From assembly GCF_050947875.1 (NCBI RefSeq), contig NC_134569.1, positions 21,799,631-21,863,630 of the forward strand: a stretch of DNA of 64,000 nucleotides. Direction: 5' to 3'. Position 1 is the stretch's first letter. Each line of letters begins with the position of its first letter. The stretch comes from Dermacentor variabilis. Taxonomy: Eukaryota; Arthropoda; Arachnida; Ixodida; Ixodidae. The notes under the pieces are model-generated. The model made no database searches. It was not told where the DNA came from and was given only the letters and a program-made list of their open reading frames with translations. The position numbers were made by a program, and so were the translations under genes. Positions 36,885 to 49,850 of the stretch are shown here, one piece after another.

Positions 36885-39800
36885 ACAACTGAAAAAATAC
36901 AAGCTCGCTCGTATGCATTTCAGGCTGTTTGTTCTGAGATACTTTCATGCATTTTTCTTTATTGAAAATAATGTGTTCGGTTGCCCACCTTCCTTTATTT
37001 GTCAAGGGACATAACCATAAGCCGAGTTAGCTGATCCTCTGCCGCCAGTTCAGCTGCTCTTATCAGTTCTTCGAGCTTCTCTAATGCATGAACTGGAAGT
37101 GGGCTTGCTACTTGTAAAATCTGGCTCAGAGATCGATTTTTCTTTTTATCTAGAGTAGAATGTTTGGCCTCCGGCAAGACTAATCTCAAGTTCAATATAA
37201 CACTCGTTTGTCGATAAATAAAATCCTCGTACCATATTAATAGATTGGGGTCGAGTCAACTTAACAAAAATAGAACACGGTACCTCGATAGATACTATAT
37301 CAGTAACGCAAGCAGCAGTGCTGTCATACAAGTTATGTTCTCACTTCGAAGTGTGGCTACCAGACCATCTTTCCACGGTCAGAATTTTCAGCAAGTTGTA
37401 TTCCACTAGATAATTTACTATAAGAGCTTACAATCTCTGCAAACTCCTCATAGATCTGCTAGAAATAATGCTTTCATTTTTTTTACTTGGCGAGCTCCTG
37501 GATTACTCAAATTGACGTACGGAATTGAACTGCGGCTCTGATATGAGCCACAGGTCGAACAGGAATGAACATACAAGCCTCACCCCTGCGCAGGATGCGA
37601 TCCTAAGACCATTTATTGGCAGTTGCACACGCTGCGCGACAATTACGAAAGTTTCTTTTTCTCAAGACGGTATTCATTAAGATTATTAAAATTTATTCAT
37701 TAAAATTTATTAAAAAGATGTCACAAGCACAAAATCTACAGGAAAGCACGGCAGCTACTGTGGATATCATACAAGTCGAGGATGACAAGTACCGCATAAT
37801 GAAAAGAAAGTCAGAACACAGCCAACCACACTAAAGCTGAAGAAGGCAAAAGGCAGCCACTTTATTAAAGCGGGTGCCATGCAGTCCGGTAAAAGTAAGT
37901 TTGATCACAGAAATCTTTCCGGTGAAGTAGCAATCACTGGTTAAGAGTTTCGGTTCAGCATGCAAGACTACCAAAAACAACGCCTCCCAAAGAGTAAAAG
38001 CATATCGAAGGCTTTATTAATTACCATACCAGCTTGCTACCATATATAGAACGCTACGAGATGTTCGGTCACAAAATCGTTCGATCGTCGTCTTTCTTCT
38101 TTAGACACCCCAAAACAATGCCCCACGATTTGTTACACGTGGTCGGCGCAGTTTATGAGCACGTATAACATCTGCTCGAACACCTGCTCGAGGTATGCGC
38201 CGCATAAAACTGCACATCACAGCTGCGTTTTCTATTTTACAACCAAGGAAAAAAAAACATGTTGCCAGTATCCTTCGATGCCTCAAATGTGCCGAATCCT
38301 AAACAGAGCAAAATTATAAAATAATATGCCCGCGGCGTATCCCGTGCACATAATCATATCGCACGATGCGCTGCATATACGAGCGCCGAGGATAAACATT
38401 CAGGGATCCAGCCGAAGCTGTCCTGTGTATTACGCGGGTCAGATGTACTACTATACGGCCGCTGTCGCGCGAACTCATTGGCTTGCAGACACGACGACCT
38501 CCACTCTGCCAGCTCAGCGACAATATGCCTCTAGGTTTAAAGGAGCTCGACGGCTCTATATTTTATTTATAGCGCAAGAATGAATTATGCTTCCCATTTA
38601 ATTTCCTGAGAATAGAGCGGGAAATATTGTAAAGGAAGAAGACATCGCACACTTCACGACTACATACGAGCGCTTTAATGACGAACCTGCTGGCACACGA
38701 CCTGGAGAAAAAAACGAGTTTACCGCCCTCCGCCGCTACGTCGAAGCGATGCTCAATGCGTGGACCGTGGGCGTGACAGGAGCGCGGCAGGTAGCATCAC
38801 TAGACGCCCAATTCTTGTAATGCTATCGGCTAATTAAATAAACTAAAGCCGCCCGCAAAGCGACCTATCCCATCGCGCCCGTGCCTGGAACGTCGCCTGG
38901 CGTACAGAAGTGCCACAGCGAGAGAGCCAATAAGCACAGTCACACACGCCTCGTACTACGCGGACTGCTAAATGAAAGTCAATGGAGAAGTAAAAGAACT
39001 GCGAGCAATGAACAGCGTTTATAGAATCGATTTCAAGATTTGTTTAAATCAGAGCACAGATCACCACAGGTCACTGAAGGTCATCGATAGCCAGCGAAGG
39101 CCAGTGGAGACAGGAAAAAGAAAAGAAAAATGCGTAATCGAAAATATCCAAGGCTAAAGTAAATTGGAAGTACAGAGCTCTGTAGGTTTTACCGAACAGT
39201 ACATAGAGTTATTGTAGCCTAAATCGCGTTGTAAGGGTATCCCGGTACCCAGAATCGATCGCAACTCAGTTACTAAGATTGGGAATCGATAGTTATTATC
39301 GTCTGATTTCGAAATGTGAAACCGAAAGGAAGAAAACAATGCTGATGAAAAAAGCTGGAATTAATTGTTGAAGCTTAAGATGGCTCGGCGCCAGACTAGG
39401 AGGAAGGGGACTCTGGAAGCGCTGTGAAATGAAAATAAAGGTAACAGACGTGGAACGTTGCGGAAATTACACAAACGGAGGGAGGGGGGGAATCTGCACA
39501 CTTAGCGATTACTCTATCGCTGCGCTCACTTGCAGCAACAGCAGGCTCTGTCGGTCGACAATGTTTTCAAAAATTTGGAGGACTCTTAAGTTTCGCCTTT
39601 AAGAGTGGAACGCAATAGCATTCAAAGATCCCTGACTGCTTCTCATGCCTCCCGGCAGCTGGATCGCATGTATAACCGTAACGTTTACCGGGAAACGCTG
39701 GCCGCGAACGCTGGGCACGAAGGCGGGCTTTGCGGTAGAAACGCGGTGCGACGGAAGCGAGCGCCAGCTGGAAGTATTGCAAGAAAACGGACGCCCCGCG

Positions 39801-42800
39801 ACCAGTATGTGAACGCCGTGGCCGGTCTGTGTGTGTGAAGGGATTTCTTTGAGTCTTCGCGCAACAGAATTATGCTTTTTCGTATAGTCAAATTACAATC
39901 CCGAGAGCTATCATGTCTGTAGGTTGTGTCTAAGTCGTAGTTTATGGTTCTTCCACGTATTTTAGCTTGAGAAATTCAACTAGTTCAGTAAATTCCTTGC
40001 GTAACATGGAGGGACTCGGGTTTGGGTGGTTCGAAAACGTTTTTACAAGAGCGACGCCGCACGCGGATGTGTTTGCGCTGCTCGAAGTGCGTAGGTGTGT
40101 ACTTGCGTGTACCCAATCGACTGCCATGTGTCCGGCTTGTGTAGCTTCATAATTTATTCATCTTCGTACCACAATGACCAAACGTAAAACGCGAGACATA
40201 CTCGCCTGAATAACGCGAGCGTCACGTAGAAACGTGCGCGATCAACGCTGAGCATCTCAACTATCCTCGTCGTTTTGTCATGACGCTGGCATCTCTATAT
40301 GCAGTGAAACTGATCTTACGCCTTTATGACAGACTGGTGCCGGTGGCTCTCAAGCGCAGATATCACAGTGAAACCTGTACTTCAATTGTAAGCAAAGCGT
40401 ATGCAAAGACGAAAGTTACACATAGAAATGGTTTCCATCAATGAGCACTTTCCCGATTTTCTTTGCGCAGTTTCAAAGTCAATATGAGCCAACAAACTCG
40501 TGCACTACTTTATCCTACCGAGACGTCGAAGGGAAATAAGCCTACTCACAATAGTCAATATCATTTACACTTGGTAATGAACAGTTTGTCCTCGCAAAAT
40601 ATATTTGCAGCGTCTAACAAAAGCATGAGCTGTCAAGGCTACGCACTCGCAGTAGTACAACAATACATACACAGCCAACGCACTCCATATCTTTAAGCAG
40701 TTGTTGACGATAGCGCAATCAGGAAAACAAATCTGAACGAGCACCATGAATAGCACCCGTGCATAAGCTTACCCATGCCTGAGCTCCGTACCCGATCCCC
40801 AACATAAATCCCCAACATAAAACAAAAAGGGAGTTCTTCAGTTACGCGGATAGCCACGAAACATAGCCAAAACATGTCAAATCCTTTGCGAACGCCTCGC
40901 CGCGGCAACTCGATGGCCAACTGTCATGGTGGTGAGTAGGCCGAAACGCGGAAAAGAAGAAAATATGGAGAAAAGGGAGCGAAAAATACCATGTGACGGC
41001 GCTCAACCAATTGGGAGACGCAGACTTTCTCTCCTGCCTCCTCTCATGCGCCTGGCCGCAGCTGTGGCGGCAAGATAAAAGTATTTTGCCACCTTAAGTT
41101 TTATTCAAAGGGCCTCATCGCATTTTTGCCTGCTTACGGGGGTATGAGTCATTGATGATGATAGTTCTTGTTGACGCACACGAAAAATACACGGAAACCC
41201 AGCCATATACAGCTTCGCTGTAATAAAGACTGCATTTCCTTACCATCTTTACTAATGGCACCTTATATTGTATAAAAATCGAAAAAACGGATATAGAACA
41301 TACAAAATTAAAAATAGTCCTTGAAAAAACCGCCACACTTACAATCACAGCATTTTTTTAAATGATCCTACGCGCAATGCACAAAAAAGCGGATAGCATC
41401 CATACGCTTGCGCGAAACCCGCGTGCACGATGTGAAACGTCACTGCAACTTTTTTCTTACTTTTATTTCTTCTTTTTTTTTTAAGCACAAAACGTTTTCC
41501 CTGTGCGCTCATTCCTGCTGTGCCCTCTTAAGTACACCCCCACGTCCCCGCATCTGAGAGTCCGTAAAGCGTTGCATAATTTACTAAGCACGGATGTTGC
41601 ACGGTAGCCCAACGCGTCGCCGAATTGCCTATATTGCCGCAGCAACGCGAATTCGTACCACATTCCTTTCACGTAGATTCCAACATGTGCGGTGAACGTA
41701 TATATTTACATATGTGCAGGTATTACGAGGTGATTTATCGCTCACAGGCACTACCGTTTGGGTCGAAATTCCTTGCTAGATAAGCCGATGGCGACTGTCG
41801 CTGTCCGCGTCAGAGCAGCAAAAAGGATGGAGGAACGGGACAAGGATTTTAGAAGGTTTAAGCGGAGTCGCAGTAATAATTAAAGAAAAGCAAGAAATGG
41901 CATCGGAGCAGCTATATTTTATTAATTAATCACTTTATCCGTCATTCCGAGTGCAACAGAAGTAAGATCAAAACACACTGCACCCTGACAAATGCGGAAA
42001 AGAATGTTTCGACGAAGATACGCAAGTGCTTCTCTTCTTTTGTGTCGCCGTCAGCGTAGTGAATCGTTTTCCAAGGAGAGTGTACACCGAGTGCCAAACG
42101 CAAAACGAGGGCAACTTCCTGGTGTCGCCAGTGCTACTTGCAAGCATGATCCAAGCAGCTGTGCACAATCCGTTACCAGAAATATTCGCAAAGAAAAAGG
42201 CGTCCACCGAAGGGGTGCAAGAAAAGCGAGTCGAAGACGTAGCTTCAGGTATTTTGAAATGTGTATAAGTTACGCGAACTGTAGATGCAGGGGAATTTCC
42301 GACGGCGACGTTCTTGTTGTCTTCCTTGGTCCTTTTTTTTTTTTAGTTCAGCTATTCAAACTCGCCATAATAACTTTCGTGCTGCTGTTACGGTGCCACG
42401 TTCACGTGGAGAGAGAGAGAGAGAGACACGCCGACAAAGTGACGTCAAGAATCGGCAATTTAAGAAGTGTCTGAAAGACAATTTAGACGAAAGAAAGCGA
42501 GTTTCAGAGTAGCAATCGTCTGGGACAACGCGGCTTAAGGGACATCCCGGAAGCCCAAGCACAAATCTACTTTCTTTCTGTCCGCTCTCTGTTTTCACCC
42601 TTCGATATCTTCCACTCATCCGCTCCACCTAGCAAGTAATGGCGGACTACTACGCGCCCAGAAGCAAACAAGAATAAATTAATAAAGTTTAAAAGGATCT
42701 ACAGGAAGCTCAACTTCAGCGCATCACTATTCAGTACCACTCAAACCACAGGAAACGTAAAGAAACGTTAACTTTTTCAATGAAACTTCATCATGCACGC

Positions 42801-43570
42801 CATACACGCAAGCACAAAAATGTCATATTCACGTTGTGTGTTTGCGTCTGTCTAGTTACAGAAATAAAGTTTACAACGACGTTAATAGATTACAATGTTA
42901 GAAGTGGAAATATTACATGTGATAGCGCTTTAAGCATAGCTGATGGGACTAGACGATATTCTAGTTCACTGTATACGCTAAACTGAAATAGCAGCGGTTG
43001 CGTGCGGCTGGCGTTGTCTCGGCTAGAAAGAACTACACGTAAAGGTCAAAATTTCGCCAGCCGCCCGGCGAGACCATCATCGTGATGCGACACCGTCGAA
43101 GGAATTTCAGCTTTTCGAGTCGCGCAGAGCGCGCACCGAGGCGCTCAGTGAGTCGTGTCAAACACGACCCAAGGCTGGAAATTCACACCGCCGTGTAGAA
43201 AGAAATAATAAAGCAAACACTTCGAGATGAAAGAAAGAAAGAGCAGGCAACACGTGAAAGTCTAAACGACTCCGCGGTTTTCTCTTCGGTATACGGTAGC
43301 GCGGCCGGCCTCACGAATGATGGCCATCACGCGACGGGACGCGAAATATAACCGCCAGCTACATGTGTTTCATGCGGCGCTCGCGAAGCAATGAGTGCAA
43401 ATCCGGTCACGTACTGCATACGTCTATCCATCCACGCACTGGTGCAAACTACTAAAATCTGACAGGCGAATCTGGCGGGGGTCACTATAGAATCTAAAAT
43501 GGCACACCCGCAGCCGTAATGACACCACCAGAAAAACAACCATGCAAGACGAAAGGAAGTCGCGAATAAC
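36885..43570. other. no gene apart from the inverted dispersed repeat
   Basis: Mostly AT-rich intergenic or intronic DNA. Longest frames are below 161 codons and look random. A short GA tract lies at about 42411-42426. Confidence 0.4.
39575..40040 (-). mobile_element. dispersed repeat of unknown class, copy 2 (inverted)
   Basis: Inverse copy of the element at 18860-19425. The match begins at GGAGGACTCTTAAG..GGCGAAA-type sequence (read inverted), runs through ATAGCATTCAAAGATCCC, CGTTTACCGGGAAACGCTGG, GCTATCATGTCTGTAGG and TTCAACTAGTTCAGTAAATT, and fades after GGTTCGAAAACG. The copies are diverged by substitutions and small indels, so the insertions are old. Confidence 0.6.
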
Positions 43571-43646
<76 letters not shown>

Positions 43647-43664
43647 AGGGAAGAAAGAAAGAAA
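43571..43664. repeat. (GAAA)n microsatellite
   Basis: About 23 GAAA units with one interruption (GGGAA). The Lys/Glu and Phe/Ser translations are artefacts. Confidence 0.97.
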
Positions 43665-44053
43665 ACCAGCACGACCATAGTAAACGCTGCCCTGTCGGCA
43701 TTCTTTCCCTACCGGTCACATCGGGAGGGAGCAACGTGAAGCGGTGAAGAATCTGGGCCAAGCAATCCGGTCAGAGAGTACGAAAGCGACGCCGCACCGT
43801 CGCCAAGTATTGGCACGCCGTTATTGCACCACTGTGCTGCTGCCTGATGAGTGGAGTGCATGCTATACGGGGAAGCTTAGTGCAATCGGTGGCGGAATTG
43901 GCAGGACCCGTTCGCTCCCGCTGAACAGCGTACGACCAATATATCCGCAGGTACCAATAAGAGCAACACAGATTCGTAACCTTCGATTAATGTCTCGAAA
44001 CGTGTAGCGGCGCTAATATTTCTGGCCAGCCGATTTAAAGAACAACACACCTC

Positions 44054-44222
44054 AATACTGCAGTTTTACGTGCCAAAACCACTATTTGATTACAAGGCAC
44101 GCCGTAGTGGGGGGACTCCGCATTAGTTTTGACCATCAGGAGATCTTTAACGTGCCTCCTGTTCACGGGAGACGGGCGTCTTCGCATTTCGCCACCAAAG
44201 AAATTCAGCCGCCGCGCCTGGG
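44054..44222 (-). mobile_element. Ruka-like SINE lacking its head
   Basis: On the minus strand the order is GGCGAAATGCGAAGACGCCC, CACGTTAAAGATCTCC, CAAAACTAATGCGGAGTCC, CCACTACGGCGTGCC and TTGGCACGTAAAACTGCAG, as in the full-length copy at 20055-20300. The tRNA head is replaced by unrelated sequence. Confidence 0.75.
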
Positions 44223-44344
44223 ATTCTTCCAGCACATAGACGGTGATAAATTCAAGAAAGACAAAAAAAGTAAAAAGAAGGTTAGGGGGCAGGAATGACA
44301 GTAATAGTGATAGCGTCGCTGCACTTAACTTGGAAAGCTCTGAG

Positions 44345-44347
44345 TAT

Positions 44348-44378
<31 letters not shown>

Positions 44379-44381
44379 TTT
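44345..44381. repeat. (TTTA)n microsatellite
   Basis: Nine ATTT units. Confidence 0.95.
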
Positions 44382-46186
44382 GCTCGCTTCACGACAGGCG
44401 TAAAAACACTGCCTGCCTAATCGTCCCGCCCCGTGCTCAAACACCAGTGCCTTCCATGCATATGCGGCTATATGCAGTTGACGTGAATCGGGTCCCCCTG
44501 TTCCAAAACACCCGCGCCCTGCCTCTTCTTACATGAGCAGGAAATTATCTCATCCTTTCCTAGCAGGCGGCTCTTCGTACATGTACAGTGGTATCCGTGC
44601 TCAATTGTAGTCAAACCGCTACGAAACGTTCCTTCTATATAATTGACAAATTGTACAGAGAAGAAAAAATATACAAATCTCATGCACTGACAGAGTAGAA
44701 GTTATGCGAAGTATTTTGCAGGTAGCTGGCTGTCGAGCATGCTCGGGGTTCCGCAAAGCGTTGCCAGGTGGAGCAGTTGTATGTGAGAAGCGTGTGTGTG
44801 TGTGTGTGACGACTACAACAAGACGACGGCGACGGCACCATTTCTACTACGGCCGTTCGACACGAGTTTACGACATCCCGACTGTTCGGTTCTGCGTAAA
44901 CACTACTGGAGGGCCGTAAGCGACAAACACGGATTCTGACGTTATTTGTGACTAAGTGTTATACAATTGTACGCACCTATATGTCTATGCCATGTGGTGC
45001 TTGTTGAAACGATAATGACATTTGCACCCCAGCGAAGAAGCACAAAAATTCTGTTTGACCTGGGACAATTACGAAGGTACAATGCCGCGTAGATTCTACG
45101 TACAATTCGCTGCTCCAAGGAAAGCAGCAGGGAAATGTGGGCCCACCCCGAAGGCGGTGCAGTCCAATAGGGCGTTCAAAGTGCTAGCTGTCCCGAGGTG
45201 ATAATGCGAGAAACTGGCCCGTGACGTACACGTGCACGCCAAATTTGTGAGAGAGTCGGTCGGCTCTGGCACAAGGGAAGTACGCTTGCGATCGTGGCCT
45301 CGCTCAAACAGGGCTTCCGTTGCCTGCAGCTGTCGCGTCAGCGTGTACGCGCTCTCTGAACACGCTCGTTACAGGACACCGCAGCAACCATTTGCGGCCA
45401 GCATGCGGGGTCGCGGCGCACGTGACCCTCCTGATGCGTCTCTGTGTATTCAATGTCCTGGTGCGGCAACCGGCCTCAGAATACCAACGGCTCAGTTTCG
45501 ATCGCGCCTAAAGCACCTGCGCTTCCTCATTTATATCGTTACAACAAGGCTTACTGTTGTGCCAATGTTTGCGGTTACGCACATACGTGCATGTGCGCTT
45601 CGTATACGCACGCTGCCGCAGCGACATATGAAATGAAGACGTGAAGCGGACTTTCTTCCACTAAGCCTATTATTGCGGAGAGGTTAACTTCTATGAGGAG
45701 CACTCTTTGGCGAGATGCGCCCACATTCGGGCACATAGGGGCCACTGCCGAGGCGCATCGCAAGTACAACAAACGGGTTATCGCCTTTGGTGACGCAATA
45801 TTGGTGACGGAAGACGCCACAAAGCAAACAGGGCGGGGAAAATGAAAACGGTCATATTCAAATGATATTGATTTACCGCGCTTCGTCAGTGGAACGAGCG
45901 CTATCGTTATCAGCACACGTTATCAGCAGGATCGGCTAGTCGTGATGATACGAAAGGAACAGAATTGATACAGGAAAATATCCTTATATTATACCGGTCC
46001 CAGAGTAGACTAAAATGTATGTACAGCATTGAACTGCGCAGTGCTATACAGAGTCAGCACTGCACCATTTATGTACTGCTTGCAGATAGTTCAATGTCTG
46101 AACTCGTCGGGCGGGAGTGGCACACGCATAGTCAAAATAAAACGAGCACACGCATAAGTTTGAAAAACAAACAGAACGAAACCTAT
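44382..46186. other. no gene recognised
   Basis: Ordinary sequence. The 134-codon plus frame at 45.2-45.6 kb shows no domain. Confidence 0.35.
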
Positions 46187-46262
46187 AATTGACGTTTCGG
46201 TGCCACTACGGTTCTCTTGTTCACGAAAACAAGGAAACCGTAGCGGCCTCGAAACGTCAAAT
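46187..46262. repeat. inverted repeat ending in GACGTTTCG / CGAAACGTC
   Basis: Arms TTGACGTTTCGGTGCCACTACGG and CCGTAGCGGCCTCGAAACGTCAA surround a centre that itself folds (CTTGTTCACGAAAACAAG). Weaker symmetry extends outward (AACAAAC..TATAATT against AATTTATATTTGTTTC). The GAAACGTC end resembles the 3' half of hammerhead-type cores in retroelements, but no CTGATGA half is present. Confidence 0.75.
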
Positions 46263-46634
46263 TTATATTTGTTTCTTTCAATTGTAGGCCAGTACTCGTT
46301 TTAGTTTGATCAGCTGCTTGAAAATAGCGTTTTTTTACACAATGAACGCATCAGAAAACGGCACCATGGATACCAACGTACACTCTGTTCAGTCATACTG
46401 TAGTTAGAGGCCATGTCTTACTCTGCAAAGAAATATATGCGACAAATCGGCGCCTTTATATAATGTAACGATTCCCTTCGCTTGATTATATTCCTTTTTT
46501 CATTATCCACCGAGCACAACAGCCCGATGCCGGTTATAACGAAGGCCGTTCGGACCACTGAAGAAGTGCGAAAAGGAATAGCATATGGAATAGAATCGTT
46601 ACATCATCCCAATCCGGGGCACGCACTCTGTGCA

Positions 46635-46827
46635 TGTGAGTGAGTGAGTGAGTGAGTGAGTGAGTGAGTGAGTGAGTGAGTGAGTGAGTGAGTGAGTGAG
46701 TGAGTGAGTGAGTGAGTGAGCGAGCGAGCGAGCGAGCGAGCGAGCGAGCGAGTGAGTGAGTGAGTGAGTGAGTGAGTGAGTGAGTGAGTGAGTGAGTGAG
46801 TGAGTGAGTGAGTGAGTGAGTGAGTGA
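46635..46827. repeat. (GTGA)n with internal (GCGA)n block, tail of a LINE
   Basis: About 48 four-base units; the block at about 46720-46752 has GCGA instead of GTGA. The tract directly follows the 3' end of the minus-strand LINE piece (complement: AATAAAGTTATT then TCAC repeats), so it is best read as an expanded LINE tail. Confidence 0.97.
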
Positions 46828-47135
46828 AATAACTTTATTAGGTCCAGAAAAGATGCAGGGGAGACCCCGCGCCACCCGGCTAGTCCCATTCCCTACGTGG
46901 GACTAGCCGAGCTTGACGGCCCGATCGCGGGCCCTCTGGACGGCCAGGGTTTGGTCACTGAGTTCGGGGCTGCCCAAGAGCGCAGCCCACCTATCCTCGC
47001 TGAAGGAGGAGCCGATGGCTTCGCACTCCCACAACACATGGTCCAATGTTGTGGGAGTGCGAAGCCATCTGTGCATGTGCGCCTGAAACTGAAGCTCGCT
47101 TAGCAGCGTCAAAAATATTTCACCTCTCCGCATAA
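46828..47135 (-). pseudogene. LINE family B 3' end: ORF2 C-terminus and AATAAA
   Basis: On minus the frame reads LDHVLWECEAI, SEDRWAALLGSPELSDQ and LAVQRARDRAVKLG and then stops. This parallels the C-terminus at 63352-63591 (TLYHTTWQC, EQWEALLAGD, LVQRARRAA). After about 70 bases comes CCTAATAAAGTTATTTCAC and the four-base repeat. The copy is strongly 5'-truncated. The plus-strand ORF over the same bases is its antisense shadow. Confidence 0.7.
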
Positions 47136-49554
47136 AACTAACTTTTTGGCCCTCTTTTAAAACAGCCTAAATTCTTCCGCTGCTACTTCCCAGACAACAT
47201 AATGAACACCTGATATGATTGCAATCTAGCAAATGCTACTAAAGCCATTCTGCCGTGAAAGTGAAACACCTTACAGTAAATGTCAATAAGAAAAAAAGTT
47301 GCGCTGGATTAAAAGATAACGTGTCTCAATGTTCTTGTGATGGTACTAAGATGACGCCAGGTGATGCAGTAGCCGGAGTGGGGAACGGGGCAGCCGTCGG
47401 ATGAAAACGGGCGTCGCCGAATAGCGTCGGTCGCGAGGAAGTGCCTCGGTGAAGCGAGCCGCGTGCGGGGTCGCCAGCGGTGAGACAGGTCAAGGCCATG
47501 CGCGAGAATCAGGAGGAGCACGCTCGCAGGCGGACTGCAATGACAGTGTTCCGACGCTGCCACAAACCGATCCTTCTCGGCTTTCCTACGGCCAGCCTGC
47601 GTTATCACGTTGATATAGACCGGTCGTCGCAGGTGGATGTTAAACCTGAAAAAGAGCCTCACCAACAAAATCTTCCGCCATTCGTGGCGGCATTGTTGAG
47701 AATTCCGCACAGCGCTTCGTAAATATCAATGACATGCGCATCATTCCAAATGATGAAAGGAAATATTGAAAAAGAGGGAAGACAAACAGACGCCTTAAGT
47801 TTTGACGTCGCTGTATCTCTAGAACACCTCCACCCCTCCCATCCAAACCGGCGACACGGGAAACAGCACTTAGGGTTTTGCGAAATGTCCAAACGCTAGG
47901 ACTTATTTTCGCTGTTCATGTGTTTTAATGCTTCAGGCAAAACTAAAACGAGCGAGAAACCATCCAGGGCGAGCGCCAGCGGCCCGCAACGAGCCGTAAT
48001 TATTTCGCGCACGCAATTCGCAGCGCGCGAAGGTCCACTTGCGGAATGGTGACGTAGGCTGACGTCGATGGTGTACGCGAAATCGACCCAACATCTGCGC
48101 TTGATTCCCAGAAACGAGGCCCGCGAACGTCACGCGTCTGCATACAGGGTTATGGAGAAGAGCCGAGCGAGAAATCACGCCTGCACGAGTGACTGCCTGC
48201 TGAGCCACGGTGAGCTACTCGAAAGGGGGGCGTCAGGGGGTGATCGCGAGCGCCCTCGTTCGGAACACCTCCAAGAACCGAGCTGACATGGGCACGTGAA
48301 CGGAGGCGACGTTGGCGACGAGTTCGACGGTCCGGAGCTGAAAGCGCTGCGGGTCGTGAATCAAAGAAGACGACGTGCTGTGCCGAGAAGGCGCAGTATA
48401 CGTCACCTTCTTTGACGTTGTCTTCTGACATCACTCCTGTATGGGTACGCGTCGGGACTCGGAGCGAGACAGAAGAAGCCTAACGTCCAAAATGCCTTCC
48501 AGCTTGTCGCATCAGCCAGCCAACAAGTGTGGGAAGGCGAGACGCGACAGCCACCACGTATCGCGGAAAACGGTTCCTGCACGTGAAGTCGAGATACGTC
48601 GCCATTCCAGGATCGACCTCACCCAGAAGGCGGTCCGTCGACGCCGGAAGATCCGTCCTCCACCCTTTTTCAGATATCTCAAGGCGGCGGGTGTAGAAGA
48701 AGAGAAAATAAAGCTATCATTTATACCTTCGTGATAAAGTGTCAGTAGCGGGTAGTTTTGAATGCACTAAACAATCCGGTCAGTTAATTTCGACGGAGGC
48801 TAGCTTCCTTTTTTTTTTCCTTGGTGGCAGATTGGAGGGTGAAAAAGAAGGCAGATAGCGTGTTTGTGTGCGTTTTTTTTTTTTCGTGGTAAACCCCACC
48901 ATCAAATTAACTAGGGGAAGCAGCAGTCGCGCTTCGTTGACTTTATCGGTGGCTGAATTTCTCCCGCTTCCATACCCGACCCGACGAATATTAGTGGTAT
49001 ATGATCAGAATATGGGGCGTTTCACCGATATTTCAAAGTCTTCTTTCATTCAGAGTATTATCTGGACAGCTGGACGGGTTGGCTACAATCCATGTTAAGG
49101 TTAGCGCATGAAACGAGAACACAAGCAGAGAAACACGGGACAAACGCTCTTTTTTTTTTTCTGCTGTTTTATTGCGCCTGTCCTCCCCTTCCCCTCCGTC
49201 TATTGTATGGGTGCCAGGGCCAGGACGATCGCTATTTTGTCTCACTTCGCTCCGTTCTCTCATTTATTCTCTCTTTCGCAAGGTTTAAGAACTGGTTCCT
49301 CCGTCTATCATAGGCTAATCGCACAGCTGGATTGGCGCGAGGCACCTCTAAAGGCCGTATTTTGTAATAATTATTTTAATTTTCCATCCTTCTTGCTCTT
49401 CGCCATTGGCACGCACGAACCGTGCTCCCGCTACCACCGGTACCTCGTGATCAGAAATGAATAGTGTCGAATGAAAATAGTTCTCAGAAAATACACCCCC
49501 TAGGCTCCATACATTCTTCTACAAAGTCAGGTCACTCTGGTGTCCGATGTCGCG
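47136..49554. other. no gene recognised; G+C-rich basic frame near 48.4-48.73 kb
   Basis: A plus frame from 48441 (97 codons) is Arg/Lys/Ser-rich, ends RYLKAAGVEEEKIKLSF and overlaps an AATAAA near 48710, so a terminal exon or retroelement 3' end is possible. The evidence is too weak for a CDS call. 47.34-48.3 kb is CpG-rich. Confidence 0.3.
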
Positions 49555-49850
49555 TTGCGCTAACAGCGTGCTGTTCTGTGGTGCGATTCGGAGCGACTGC
49601 ATGAACCCATTCGCAGTATCGACTTCAAATGTGACCTTCGCATGACGAGAGGGCTTGCAATCCACGGCAGTACGAACTTTCACCATGTTCGGCTAGATGT
49701 CGCCTATACGAACTGCTCGATCAGACTGCGGTTGACGCAATCCCCAGTAAGTGCAATGTGTGCGATGACCTTGAATGTGTTATGTACACCTGGTCGCCCT
49801 TTGTGGTCGCGAGAAGTACCCTGAAATCTACTTTAAATTGACGGGGGAGG
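49555..49850 (+). pseudogene. LINE ORF2 C-terminal remnant, third type
   Basis: Allowing one frameshift, the plus strand reads LHEPIRSIDFKCDLRM, HVRLDVAYTNCSIRLRL and KCNVCDDLE before decaying. The order 'arginine-leucine-x-x-AYTN' followed by a CxxC zinc knuckle is that of the C-terminal region of RNase H-bearing LINEs. It is not close to families A or B of this window. No 3' tail is recognisable. Confidence 0.4.

Noticed and set aside
43327..43761. Frames with FLSFFLSFF or KKERKKER
   Set aside because: They are translations of a (GAAA)n tract.
46534..46889. Frames rich in SLTHSLTHS and SLARSLARS
   Set aside because: They are translations of the four-base repeat tail of a LINE.
46897..47103. 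Plus-strand 68-codon frame
   Set aside because: Antisense of the LINE family B C-terminus.
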